From NCBI RefSeq assembly GCF_009928525.1, contig NZ_JAABOK010000017.1:61948-125947 (forward strand): a stretch of 64,000 nucleotides of DNA, in the 5' to 3' direction. Under the pieces are notes generated by a model. The model worked only from the letters and a program-made list of their open reading frames with translations, was not told where the DNA came from and did not search any database. Made by a program: the position numbers and the translations under genes. This DNA comes from Chitinophaga solisilvae. Its GTDB lineage: Bacteria > Bacteroidota > Bacteroidia > Chitinophagales > Chitinophagaceae. Of the stretch, positions 35,257 to 43,886 are shown one piece after another (positions within the stretch are counted from its first letter, which is position 1; each line of letters starts with the position of its first letter).

Positions 35257-35658
35257 ATGGACGAAGAAGTAAAAGTAAGCATCACAGGTATCCCCTATCA
35301 GGTATCTGTATCTGCCCGCGATCACCGCTGGCTGGCCGATGAACCGACAGACATATCCGGTGGCGACACAGGCCCCAACCCGGGAGAACTGCTGCTCAGC
35401 AGCCTCGGTTCCTGTACCGCCATCACACTCACCATGTATGCGCAAAGGAAAAAATGGCCCCTGGAAGGCGTGGAAATAGACCTCCGGTTTAACAGCGCCG
35501 CCAAACCCGATCCGAAAACAACTGTGATCGATTACGATATACGCTTCATAGGTAATCTTACTGATGAACAACGGGCCAGGCTGATGGAAATATCCCACTC
35601 CTGCCCTATTCATAAAGTGCTTACCAACCCTGTTATCATTAACGCAAAAGAAGACTGA
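35257..35658 (+). CDS. OsmC/Ohr-family peroxiredoxin
   Basis: A 133-residue OsmC-family protein. The two redox cysteines are C53 (SSLGSCTAITL) and C116 (SHSCPIHK), the usual spacing for thiol-dependent reduction of organic hydroperoxides. It starts eight bases after the hydrolase gene and ends three bases before the CDGSH gene. Supports an oxidative/electrophile stress role for the cluster. Confidence 0.9.
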   Translation: MDEEVKVSITGIPYQVSVSARDHRWLADEPTDISGGDTGPNPGELLLSSLGSCTAITLTMYAQRKKWPLEGVEIDLRFNSAAKPDPKTTVIDYDIRFIGNLTDEQRARLMEISHSCPIHKVLTNPVIINAKED

Positions 35659-35660
35659 GT

Positions 35661-36104
35661 ATGAATGACATCACAAAAAAATACAGCAACGGAGAGGTGA
35701 CCATCGTCTGGAAACCCAATGTGTGCGTACATTCTGAGATGTGTTTTCATGGCCTGCCGGAGGTATTCAATCCGCACGCGAAGCCATGGATCAATGCCGA
35801 AGGCAGTACCACCGCGCGTATCATGGAACAGGTGAAACAATGCCCCTCCGGCGCACTCACCTATTACATGAACAGCGAAGTAGCCGCCGGTGAAGGCGTG
35901 GCCCCGGAAATCAGCGCTGCGAGCGTAATAGAACCGCTGCCCAACGGGCCGTTGCTGGTTTATGGCAATATCGTGGTCAAGGATGCTCATGGCAGGGAAA
36001 CACATAAAAACAAAGTGACAGCCTTCTGCCGCTGCGGCGCCTCTTCCAACAAACCGTATTGCGACGGCACCCATGTAAAAATTCAGTTCAAAGACAATCA
36101 ATAA
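35661..36104 (+). CDS. Divergent ferredoxin plus CDGSH iron-sulfur protein
   Basis: A 147-residue two-domain iron-sulfur protein. The N-terminal half (1-70) resembles the Fer4_19 domain, with C22, C28 and C61 followed by P as possible cluster ligands. The C-terminal half is a CDGSH [2Fe-2S] domain: C123-x-C125-x8-C134-DGTH138 gives the three-Cys one-His site. Such proteins transfer electrons or clusters. Placed between OsmC and a small GNAT gene, a pairing seen in other Bacteroidota. Confidence 0.9.
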   Translation: MNDITKKYSNGEVTIVWKPNVCVHSEMCFHGLPEVFNPHAKPWINAEGSTTARIMEQVKQCPSGALTYYMNSEVAAGEGVAPEISAASVIEPLPNGPLLVYGNIVVKDAHGRETHKNKVTAFCRCGASSNKPYCDGTHVKIQFKDNQ

Positions 36105-36110
36105 AAAGAT

Positions 36111-36389
36111 ATGGAATTAACTATTGAACAAAACCAGGCCCAGCACAGATTTGAGACTACCGTAGACGGGCATACGGCATTTATTGTTTACGCCAGGTTT
36201 CCGGGTGGTATCGCCTATATCCATACAGAAGTGCCGCCGGAACTGGAAGGCAAAGGCATTGCCTCACAGATGGCTAAATATGTACTCGACTATGCAAGAA
36301 CCAACAACCTGAAGGTAAGACCGCTGTGCCCTTACGTAAACGCCTATATGAAACGCCATCCGGAGTATAATGATCTTCTGGAACAATAA
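36111..36389 (+). CDS. Small GNAT-family N-acetyltransferase (YidJ-like)
   Basis: A 92-residue minimal acetyltransferase. The acetyl-CoA-binding segment is PPELEGKGIASQMAKYVLDYA (residues 44-64), matching V-x-x-x-x-R/Q-G-x-G-x-A with EGKGIA; the end PLCPYVNAYMKRHPEYNDLL is typical of the short CTG-type GNAT group. Six bases downstream of the CDGSH gene, so the two probably act together; acceptor unknown. Confidence 0.88.
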   Translation: MELTIEQNQAQHRFETTVDGHTAFIVYARFPGGIAYIHTEVPPELEGKGIASQMAKYVLDYARTNNLKVRPLCPYVNAYMKRHPEYNDLLEQ

Positions 36390-36417
36390 CTGTTTTCACC
36401 GGTAAATATTCCCTCAT

Positions 36418-36996
36418 ATGCAACTGCTCCGTTTTTTACAACAGCCCTGGCATTGGTCTGCCGGAGGGTTTCTGATCGGGTTGACCGTTCCGCTGCTACT
36501 GATACTGGGTAACAAAACATTCGGCATTTCTTCCTCCCTTCGGCATATTTGTGCGGCCTGCTTTCCGGCAGGTCTTTCTTTTTTTAAATACGACTGGAAG
36601 AAGGAAGCCTGGAATCTTTTCTTTGTTGCAGGTATTCTTATCGGCGCATTTATAGCCACCACGCTGCTGCATGATCCGAAAGACATACAGGTAGCCGCCG
36701 CCACGCAGGCAAGACTTGCCACTTACGGCGTCCGTGATTTTGGCGCACTGCTGCCTCCGGAGATATTTTCCTGGAATAACCTGTTCAACTGGAAAGGGCT
36801 CGTCTTCTTTATCATTGGTGGATTCCTCGTAGGCTTCGGTACCCGCTATGCCGGCGGCTGTACCTCCGGGCATTCCATTATGGGGTTATCCAATCTGCAG
36901 TGGCCCTCCCTGGTAGCCACCATCTGCTTTATGGCCGGCGGTATATTCAGCGCCAATGTTATTCTTCCCTTACTCTTTAAATGGTTGCATACATGA
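36418..36996 (+). CDS. YeeE/YedE-family sulfur transporter subunit
   Basis: A 192-residue membrane protein with four to five predicted helices. The family motif GTRYAGGCTSGHSIMGL (about 140-156) contains the conserved cysteine used to relay thiosulfate-type ions in the studied TsuA family. Its stop overlaps the start of the next small YeeE/YedE gene by four bases (ATGA), giving a two-part PmpA/PmpB-like transporter. Probably imports a reduced sulfur species. Confidence 0.88.
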   Translation: MQLLRFLQQPWHWSAGGFLIGLTVPLLLILGNKTFGISSSLRHICAACFPAGLSFFKYDWKKEAWNLFFVAGILIGAFIATTLLHDPKDIQVAAATQARLATYGVRDFGALLPPEIFSWNNLFNWKGLVFFIIGGFLVGFGTRYAGGCTSGHSIMGLSNLQWPSLVATICFMAGGIFSANVILPLLFKWLHT

Positions 36997-37397
36997 AAAA
37001 TTTCAAGTACCTGCTGGCCGGCATCTTCTTCGGCATCCTGCTGGTAAAAACACAGGTCATCAGCTGGTTCCGTATCCAGGAAATGTTTCAGTTCACCTCC
37101 TTTCATATGTACGGAGTGATTGGTACCGCAGTAGTTACAGGCATTATCTCTGTACAGCTGATAAAACGTTTTAACATCCGCACATTAGCGGGAGAACCGA
37201 TAGTTATTGCCCCTAAACAATTCAGCAGGGGGCAGATTTACGGCGGATTGATATTTGGTACCGGCTGGGCCATCACAGGCGCCTGTCCGGGCCCCCTGTT
37301 CGCGCAGATCGGGAGCGGCTTCACCGTAGTGGCAGTCACCCTTTTAAGCGCTATTGCAGGCACCTGGATTTACGGAGCCGGCAGATCATTAAAGTAA
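36993..37397 (+). CDS. YeeE/YedE-family small subunit (DUF6691)
   Basis: A 134-residue membrane protein with about four helices; GTGWAITGACPGPLFAQIG near residue 88 is the second-half counterpart of the YeeE cysteine motif (GACPGP). The ATG at 36993 overlaps the upstream stop (ATGA) and is preferred over the ATG at 36981. Last gene of the stress/sulfur cluster, followed by a bidirectional terminator. Confidence 0.87.
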   Translation: MKNFKYLLAGIFFGILLVKTQVISWFRIQEMFQFTSFHMYGVIGTAVVTGIISVQLIKRFNIRTLAGEPIVIAPKQFSRGQIYGGLIFGTGWAITGACPGPLFAQIGSGFTVVAVTLLSAIAGTWIYGAGRSLK

Positions 37398-37398
37398 T

Positions 37399-37441
37399 AA
37401 AAAAATCCTCCGTTCCGGTGAATGCGGAGCGGAGGATTTTT
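37399..37441. terminator. Bidirectional rho-independent terminator
   Basis: Arms AAAAATCCTCCG (37401-37412) and CGGAGGATTTTT (37430-37441) form a 12-bp stem with a short inner TCCG/CGGA pair. A-run on one side and T-run on the other serve the two converging transcripts. Confidence 0.88.
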
Positions 37442-37454
37442 CCGGTTGAGTGAT

Positions 37455-38024
37455 TTATCTCTTCAGTCCGTCTTTAATTGCCCTGGCAGAATCCTGATGC
37501 GCTTTCAGGGTGGGCAATGTTTTTGAAGCCCACGACTTCAGGTCTGCATCTGTAACATCATTGGATGCCTTCTCAAATTCCTTTACATCTTTATTGTGGT
37601 CATCTACCATCATACTGATGTAATCCTTGTCGAAATCCTTACCTGTCTTCTTACTCAGCTTATCTATGTGATCCTTGGTTTCGGTAGATAGTTCTGCAGG
37701 TAAAGTAATGCCCTTTCCGGATGCCAGCGCTTTCAGTTCCTCATTTGCTCTGGAATGGTCATTCACCATCATGGTTGCAAATGCCTTCACACGTGGGTTC
37801 TGGGCCTTCTCCTGTGCGAGCTTACCCATTTCTACTTCCATCATGCTGCCGTTGGCTGCTTTCACAGCAAACTCTGAAGACTGGTTATCCACCGGTTTTA
37901 CTGTTTCATTAATATCCTGAGCAGAATCAACAGGTTTTTCGTTTTGCGGATTGTTACCTCCGCCGCAGGAAGATAACATCCAGGCAGCAGACAGTGCTGT
38001 AGCTAAAAATATGGTCTTTTTCAT
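37455..38024 (-). CDS. DUF4142 lipoprotein
   Basis: A 189-residue lipoprotein. The ATG at 38024 gives the signal MKKTIFLATALSAAWMLSSC with lipobox LSSC (C20). Residues 50-185 match DUF4142, an all-helical ferritin-like bundle with HDxxxNEELKALA and MMVDDHNKDVKEFEKAS. Function is not known; family members are often stress-induced. A Gly/Asn-rich linker follows the lipid anchor. Single gene. Confidence 0.88.
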   Translation of the reverse strand: MKKTIFLATALSAAWMLSSCGGGNNPQNEKPVDSAQDINETVKPVDNQSSEFAVKAANGSMMEVEMGKLAQEKAQNPRVKAFATMMVNDHSRANEELKALASGKGITLPAELSTETKDHIDKLSKKTGKDFDKDYISMMVDDHNKDVKEFEKASNDVTDADLKSWASKTLPTLKAHQDSARAIKDGLKR

Positions 38025-38209
38025 GACAACTGTTATTTGGGTTAATAATGTGTTGCTGTTAAGCAGTATAACAGTCAAAAAAGATACCATCAGAAAGAGG
38101 CATCCCACCAAACACAGTACAGTAAAGCATTACAGAAGATCAATGCAGAAGATGAAATGCTACGGCCGCGCGCGCCTGCATGTAGATTGTTTTCCCCAGA
38201 CCGGGTCAA

Positions 38210-38239
38210 TTACCGGCCTGAAAAGTCTCAGGCCGGTAA
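38210..38239. terminator. Hairpin behind the zinc-ribbon gene
   Basis: Arms TTACCGGCCTGA (38210-38221) and TCAGGCCGGTAA (38228-38239) form a perfect 12-bp stem with a 6-base loop, six bases past the stop codon of the minus-strand gene. There is no clear T-run on the minus strand, so it may be a 3' protecting hairpin rather than a classical terminator. Confidence 0.6.
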
Positions 38240-38244
38240 AAATT

Positions 38245-39369
38245 TTATTGATTGGCAAATAATCCATACAGTACAACTACTGCGACAATAATACCGATAA
38301 TGAGTCCCGCTATTTTCATCCAGCTGTAGGGGCGGTCGCCGGTAACTTCGCCTGTGCTGGCATTCACTACAAAGTGATACAGCTTATTATTATATCGGTA
38401 TGCGCTGATCCAAACCGGCAGCAGGATATATTTCAGTCCCAGGTTCTGATAATCTACCGCATAATTGTCAATGATCTGTTCATCACCGCCGATGTCGTCC
38501 AGGATGCTGTTACGGATAGCGCTGTCCATACGTTTCTTGGCGATTACCAGCGCCTGTTCGGCAGTGGTCTGATATATTTCTGCGCGGAAGCCGCTGAGAT
38601 AACGTTCATCAAAGCGTTTCAGCTGATCCAGGTACCAGGGTTCCAGTATCTCTGCCATTTTACGCGGCAGCGACGGGCTAGCGGATACCAGCACATCCCG
38701 GAAAACATTGTCTACTTCACCGGAAGCATTGTACCAGGCGGTATGCCGCACCTGGCGTGTACGCGTTTCGGTTCTGCCGTTCACTTCTTCCGTATAGGTT
38801 TCGGTGGTGTAATAATACTCTCCTCTCTGTCCGCGGTATGCGGTGGCTGTATCGGTATCATAGCTCCAATGCGGAATATAAATACCTTTCAGCTGCTGGG
38901 AGGATCCGTCTTTCACTTTCTTCACCAGGTCGGAAGGAGCAAACCATAATTTACTCATCCACTTACGGAAAAATTCCAGCGCCTGCCGGTCCTTCACGTC
39001 GAAGGGCAGCACATAATGCGGCTGGAGAATGGCGGTAGTCTGCACATGATCAATTACCAGCGGCGACGCACAAAACGGGCAGGAATCTGATGTTACATTC
39101 GGCAACATGGTAGTAGACGCACCGCAGTTAGTGCATTTCACCACTACGGCTTCCTGTGTCGGTTCAATATGTTGCTGCTGGCTGGCCAGAAATTCTTCAT
39201 AATCAAAAGCACGGATACCTTCAGGCATAGGCGCTTCTTCAATAACATTGGTGGTACCGCAATACTCGCACTTCAGGCTGTTGGTACCCGGGGCATAATG
39301 CAGTATTGCACCGCAGTTCTGACATTTCAGTGAGGAGACGGTCTCACTTGTTTTTTCCTCAAAAGACAT
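38245..39369 (-). CDS. Double zinc-ribbon membrane-anchored protein
   Basis: A 374-residue protein with two zinc ribbons: C16/C19 with C34/C37 and C79/C82 with C97/C100. The middle (about 120-330) is a beta-rich domain with IPHWSYDTDTATAYRGQRG and PVWISAYRYNNKLYHFVVN, and a single membrane helix lies at 354-371. Sometimes labelled as a TFIIB-type zinc ribbon or helicase PriA-like, without evidence for DNA work. It is next to an SPFH protein (with a repeat element between) and may belong to the same membrane-stress unit. Function not known. Confidence 0.75.
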   Translation of the reverse strand: MSFEEKTSETVSSLKCQNCGAILHYAPGTNSLKCEYCGTTNVIEEAPMPEGIRAFDYEEFLASQQQHIEPTQEAVVVKCTNCGASTTMLPNVTSDSCPFCASPLVIDHVQTTAILQPHYVLPFDVKDRQALEFFRKWMSKLWFAPSDLVKKVKDGSSQQLKGIYIPHWSYDTDTATAYRGQRGEYYYTTETYTEEVNGRTETRTRQVRHTAWYNASGEVDNVFRDVLVSASPSLPRKMAEILEPWYLDQLKRFDERYLSGFRAEIYQTTAEQALVIAKKRMDSAIRNSILDDIGGDEQIIDNYAVDYQNLGLKYILLPVWISAYRYNNKLYHFVVNASTGEVTGDRPYSWMKIAGLIIGIIVAVVVLYGLFANQ

Positions 39370-39407
39370 AGGAGTGGTGTGATTGGAGCAAAAGTATAAT
39401 TGAGAGC

Positions 39408-39534
39408 AATTACGAATTGCGAATTACGAATTACGAATGCTGAGCGAAGATATAAGCGGATAAAGAATTTACTTCTTTTTCTTTACCTATATCTTCGCTC
39501 AGCATTCGTAATTCGTAATTCGTAATTCGCAATT
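39408..39534. repeat. GAATTRC-heptad inverted repeat, copy F (inverted loop)
   Basis: Arms 39408-39454 and 39488-39534 (47 bases) pair with two transition mismatches; heptads, GAATGC and TGAGCGAAGATATA are present. The loop contains GATAAAGAATTTACTTCTT, the exact reverse complement of the loop in copies B and D. The last base of the right arm is the first base of the SPFH gene's stop codon. Confidence 0.92.
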
Positions 39535-40664
39535 TAAGGCAAAGGCGGCGGTACTGTGCTCAGCACAACTCCCAGTTCCGGAACGGTGGAAGCAGCGGCC
39601 CAGCCGGGCATACCGTTTTTCCATACGAGTGTTTGTGACTGCAGGCTGCCTCCGATGGCCAGCTGACGCAGCTGGTCCATGTCAAAGGGGCCGGCCTGTT
39701 TACCGTCGATCGCAACGAAGAAGGCAGCGGTTGGCGGCAATGGCGGCGGAGCGCCTGCTCCTGCTGCTGGTGCGCCTGGTGCGCCGGTTTGCGGATTTAC
39801 CTGGGTGGGGTTGAACATGTTACCCATTTGTCCCATCATGGAAGCGCCCATACCTACACCCAGACCAGCTGCAGCAAGGCCGCCGGATGGATTTTCAGCG
39901 GCTTTTTCCATGGCATTGGCTGCCTGGAACTGCGCATAAGCGCCCAGATTACCAACGATACCCATGCTGCTGCGTTTGTCCAGCGCGGCTTCCACTTCTG
40001 GCGGGAGTGAAATATTTTCAATGAGAAACTTTGTGAGTTCCAGACCCAGTTCATTAAACTCAGGTCTGATCTTATCTGTGATGAGCTGAGAAACTTCATC
40101 ATACTTTGCTGCCAGGTCCAGCACAGGAATTTTTGCTTCTGCGATGGCATCCATACCACGGGAAACTGCGAGATTACGCAGCTGCTCATTGATACCTTCC
40201 ACCGTAAATTCAGGATTGGTGGCAGCCACCTCTTTCAGGAACTCAGCGCCGTCTTTCACCCGGAAAGCATAGCTGCCGAATGCGCGGATACGTAAGGGGC
40301 CGAATTCAGCGTCACGCAGCATAACAGGGTTCTTGGTCCCCCATTTCTGATTGGTGAACTGGCGCATGCTCACAAAAAACACATCTGCCTTGAAAGGGCT
40401 GTTAAAGCCATATTTCCAGCCTTGTAATGTACTCAGAATCGGCATGTTCTGCGTATTCAGCGTATGCATGCCCGGTTGAAATACATCAGCGATTTTACCT
40501 TCATTCATGAAAACAGCTACCTGTGATTCACGCACAGTGAGCTTTGCATTCATCTTTATTTCATTCTGGTAGCGGGGAAACTTCCACACAATCGTATCGG
40601 CAGACGTATCAGTCCACTCAATAATGTCAATAAATTCATTCCGGAGTTTATCAAATATTCCCAT
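39534..40664 (-). CDS. SPFH-domain protein with C-terminal GYF_2 domain
   Basis: A 376-residue protein of the YdjI/virion-core-like SPFH group. The SPFH (band-7-like) domain spans about 30-240, followed by a Gly/Met/Pro-rich linker (AGAGAPPPLPP) and a GYF_2/DUF4339 domain (AAFFVAIDGKQAGPFDMDQLRQLA ... WKNGMPGWAAASTVPEL, about 310-365) that in other proteins binds partners. No transmembrane helix. Such proteins associate with membrane-stress complexes in Bacillus (YdjFGHI), which also include zinc-ribbon partners. Likely works with the neighbouring zinc-ribbon protein. Confidence 0.87.
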   Translation of the reverse strand: MGIFDKLRNEFIDIIEWTDTSADTIVWKFPRYQNEIKMNAKLTVRESQVAVFMNEGKIADVFQPGMHTLNTQNMPILSTLQGWKYGFNSPFKADVFFVSMRQFTNQKWGTKNPVMLRDAEFGPLRIRAFGSYAFRVKDGAEFLKEVAATNPEFTVEGINEQLRNLAVSRGMDAIAEAKIPVLDLAAKYDEVSQLITDKIRPEFNELGLELTKFLIENISLPPEVEAALDKRSSMGIVGNLGAYAQFQAANAMEKAAENPSGGLAAAGLGVGMGASMMGQMGNMFNPTQVNPQTGAPGAPAAGAGAPPPLPPTAAFFVAIDGKQAGPFDMDQLRQLAIGGSLQSQTLVWKNGMPGWAAASTVPELGVVLSTVPPPLP

Positions 40665-40732
40665 AGTAACAGGTTTTAAACGTCACTGTCAAATTTATAG
40701 AAATATTCATTTGAAATGCCAATAATGATTTG

Positions 40733-42802
40733 TTATAATTTCAGCAATCTTGCATTGATAGCAACGATCACGGTGCTGACGGTCATCAGTACAGCGCCGG
40801 CAGCAGGGCTCAGCAGAATGCCCCAGTGATACAGAATACCCGCAGCCAGCGGCATGGTAATGATATTGTAACCCGTTGCCCAGGCCAGGTTCTGTATCAT
40901 TTTGCGGTAGGTAGCCTTTCCAAACCGGATCAGGCTTACGATATCTTCCGGGTTGCTGTTCACCAGCACAATGCCCGCTGTTTCTGCAGCTATATCCGAT
41001 CCGGAACCGATGGCAATACCCACATCCGCCTGTGCCAGCGCCGGCGCATCGTTGATACCATCGCCGGTCATCGCTACATATTCGCCGGCGGCCTGCAGCT
41101 TTTTGATTTCTTCCAGCTTTTGATGCGGCAACACTTCTGCAATATAATTATCAAGCTGTAGCTGCTCCGCCACGGCTGCAGCCACTTTCCGGTTATCGCC
41201 GGTCAGCAGCACCGTTTTGATATTTTCCTTTCTCAGCGCCTGAACTGCCGGCAGGGATTCGGGCCTCACTTCATCGGCAAGCAATATGTACCCGGCCGGC
41301 TCATTATCAATAATGACAAAAGATAAGGTACCGGTATCACTGTTTTCGACGGGCTGCTGTGCAGGAAATTTTTCCTGCATATAAGCGGGGCTCACCACCA
41401 GCACTGCTTTACCGTTTACCTCTGCGCTGATGCCCTTCCCTGCCATTGCCTGTACCTGCGTTGCAACAGGTACGGGCAGCTGCAATGCCTGTGCCCTGTT
41501 AACGATACCCGTAGCAATAGGATGTTCGGATTGCTGTTCCACTGCAGCAGCCAGCGCCAGCAAATCATGCTCTTTACAGGCCGGGCTGAAGGCTGCCACT
41601 TTCACTACTTCAAACTTACCGACTGTCAGCGTACCGGTTTTATCAAATACCAGCGTGGTAATTTTACGTGCATTCTCAAAGGCTGTCCTGTTTTTTATCA
41701 GCAGGCCATGTTGCGCCGCCACGGTAGTGGATCGCGCCACCACCAGCGGAACCGCCAGTCCCAGCGCATGCGGACAGCATATCACAATAACGGTAACCAT
41801 CCGCTCCATCGCAAAAGAGAGTGATTTACCATCGATATACCAAAAGAGAAAAGTGCTGACACCTGCTACAATAGCAATGATGGTAAGCCATCGTGCAGCT
41901 TTGTCGGCCAGCAGCTGCGTGTTCGACCTGGACAGCTGCGCGTCGTTTACCAGTTTAATTACCTGTGAAAGATAAGAGGAAGCTGCATTATGGGACACCC
42001 TCACCCGCAGCGCATTGTTACCGTTAAGAGAACCGGCGATGACCTTATCTCCCCGATGCTTGCCCACCGGGCGGGATTCTCCTGTGAGCATGGATTCATT
42101 CAGGTAGCTGTCTCCCTCTGTGATAATGCCGTCTGCAGCTACTTTTTCACCGGGCTTGACGAGTATAATATCTCCCGGCTGCAGGCTGTCAGTTTTTACT
42201 TCCTGTATCTGATTACCGGCTACCAGATGGGCTTCCGCCGGCATCAGCTGTACCAGCAGTTCCAGCTCCCGCGATGCACCGGCCACCGATTTCATCTCTA
42301 TCCAGTGCCCCAGCAGCATGATGAGGATCAGGGTAGCCAGCTCCCAGAAAAAATCCATGCCCTGCAACCCGGACAGTGTAGCCACACTGTAAATGAAAGC
42401 CACAGTGATAGCGAATCCGATAAGTGTCATCATACCCGGATTCCTTGTTTTCATTTCATTCCACCATCCGGAAAGAAAAGGCCATCCGCCGAAAAAGAAT
42501 ATGACGGCAGAGAGGGTAAACAACAGGTATTTATCTCCCGTAAAATGTATATCCAGTCCCAGCCAGTGTTGTATCATGGGAGACAGCAACATGACGGGGA
42601 TGGTCAGTATGAGCACAACATAAAAACGTCTGCGGAAATCATTAATCATGGCATGATGATCGTGGCCGGCATGACCGCTGTGACCGGCATGTGCGTCCTT
42701 TACAGCATGATGTGCATGCGACTCATGCTGACGGGGCGTTTCCGGCGAATGATCGTGGTGATCATGATCCATATGCACATGCATATATTGGTGGTCTTCC
42801 AT
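40733..42802 (-). CDS. Copper-exporting P1B ATPase, CopB type
   Basis: A 689-residue heavy-metal pump. The first 50 residues hold 17 histidines, a metal-binding tail typical of CopB rather than the CxxC domains of CopA. The membrane metal site is CPH at 343-345 (P1B-3 subclass, usually Cu or Ag), TGES is at 240-243 and the phosphorylated Asp is in DKTGT at 387-391; GDGINDAPALAQADVGIAIG closes the catalytic core. Exports copper or silver from the cytoplasm. No metal regulator or chaperone gene is adjacent. Confidence 0.93.
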   Translation of the reverse strand: MEDHQYMHVHMDHDHHDHSPETPRQHESHAHHAVKDAHAGHSGHAGHDHHAMINDFRRRFYVVLILTIPVMLLSPMIQHWLGLDIHFTGDKYLLFTLSAVIFFFGGWPFLSGWWNEMKTRNPGMMTLIGFAITVAFIYSVATLSGLQGMDFFWELATLILIMLLGHWIEMKSVAGASRELELLVQLMPAEAHLVAGNQIQEVKTDSLQPGDIILVKPGEKVAADGIITEGDSYLNESMLTGESRPVGKHRGDKVIAGSLNGNNALRVRVSHNAASSYLSQVIKLVNDAQLSRSNTQLLADKAARWLTIIAIVAGVSTFLFWYIDGKSLSFAMERMVTVIVICCPHALGLAVPLVVARSTTVAAQHGLLIKNRTAFENARKITTLVFDKTGTLTVGKFEVVKVAAFSPACKEHDLLALAAAVEQQSEHPIATGIVNRAQALQLPVPVATQVQAMAGKGISAEVNGKAVLVVSPAYMQEKFPAQQPVENSDTGTLSFVIIDNEPAGYILLADEVRPESLPAVQALRKENIKTVLLTGDNRKVAAAVAEQLQLDNYIAEVLPHQKLEEIKKLQAAGEYVAMTGDGINDAPALAQADVGIAIGSGSDIAAETAGIVLVNSNPEDIVSLIRFGKATYRKMIQNLAWATGYNIITMPLAAGILYHWGILLSPAAGAVLMTVSTVIVAINARLLKL

Positions 42803-42910
42803 AACTATATCGGCTTTTAATAATTACAACTGTTCAGGTTAATTGTTGTAAAGATGCCGATTATAGCAGGAGAAGATTTACATAATATGCAGAAAGATTT
42901 ACATGATTTT

Positions 42911-43819
42911 TCAGCGGGATGTTTTACCGCTATCGGCGGGTTTACGGGATAACCTGTTTGCCTGCTTCCCTGGCTCCGTCACGGTTTCCAGCCAGGTGGC
43001 TGCCAGTCCGGGCCATACGTCGGCTGCAGGGTTACCGGAACGCAGGCCGTAGCCATGCCCTCCTGCCTGATAAAAATGCAGCTCTGCAGGAGCTTTGGCA
43101 TCGCGGAGCGCGCCGGCCATCACCAGTGCGCTGTTACCATGCACATCATCGGCAGTAGCGAATAGAAACATAGGCGGCGTTTTGGCGTCCGGCTTTAAAG
43201 CAGGTGTGATGGTGCGGCCGGGCCCCATATCCAGGTAGGCCGGGTAAATAAGCATACCGAATGCAGGACGGGCAGATAAGGAGTCTGCACTATCCACCGG
43301 CGTATAGGTATTGAGGTTATAGAGTATGGCAGACCTGGCAGTGAGACTGCCGCCGGCTGAAAAGCCCATCATGCCTACCTTTTCGGGGTTCAGGTTCCAC
43401 TGCGCCGCCTTGCTGCGCACAATACGCAATGCGCGTTGCGCATCCTGCAGGGCGCCGGTTTCCTTTCTCGGAACACGGTATTGCAGCACAAAGGCAGTAT
43501 AGCCCAGTTTGTTGAGCCATGCTGCAATTTCATCGCCTTCCAGGTTGATAGCCAGAATCCTGTAGCCGCCACCCGGACAAACAATCACGCCAACGCCGCG
43601 GTTGTTGGCAGGATCAGCGGGATACACTTCCATCAGCGGATCAGTGACATTGGTCAGCCGGGTTACATTTCCGCTGCGATCCGATACCACCGCGGCAAAC
43701 ATCTTTTCTGACGTTTCGCCGGGAACTGCACCGGGCCACAAATGGATCTTTTCTCTTTTCTGAGCGTCAGTCATCATACTCCATCCTGTTATCAGCAATA
43801 AAATGCAGATTTTTTTCAT
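42911..43819 (-). CDS. Secreted alpha/beta hydrolase, acetylxylan esterase-like
   Basis: A 302-residue serine esterase. The signal peptide ends near TDAQ (residue 20). CPGGGY at 81-86 is the oxyanion motif, the nucleophile is S154 in GFSAGG, and the other triad members are in ATADD and GGHGYGL. This matches the BD-FAE/Axe-like group that deacetylates plant polysaccharides. The next gene on the strand encodes an SGNH acetylesterase, suggesting a plant-glycan pair. The ATG at 43819 is chosen for the signal peptide. Confidence 0.85.
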   Translation of the reverse strand: MKKICILLLITGWSMMTDAQKREKIHLWPGAVPGETSEKMFAAVVSDRSGNVTRLTNVTDPLMEVYPADPANNRGVGVIVCPGGGYRILAINLEGDEIAAWLNKLGYTAFVLQYRVPRKETGALQDAQRALRIVRSKAAQWNLNPEKVGMMGFSAGGSLTARSAILYNLNTYTPVDSADSLSARPAFGMLIYPAYLDMGPGRTITPALKPDAKTPPMFLFATADDVHGNSALVMAGALRDAKAPAELHFYQAGGHGYGLRSGNPAADVWPGLAATWLETVTEPGKQANRLSRKPADSGKTSR

Positions 43820-43886
43820 AGTAAGGTGCAAACAATTTAAAACAATCACAGCGCCGGCAGGGCGCTGTGAGCATATAAGGTAAATA

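Noticed and set aside
41990..42820. Open frame on the plus strand opposite the copper ATPase
   Set aside because: His-rich codons of the ATPase read on the other strand produce a long frame; no start or domain evidence.
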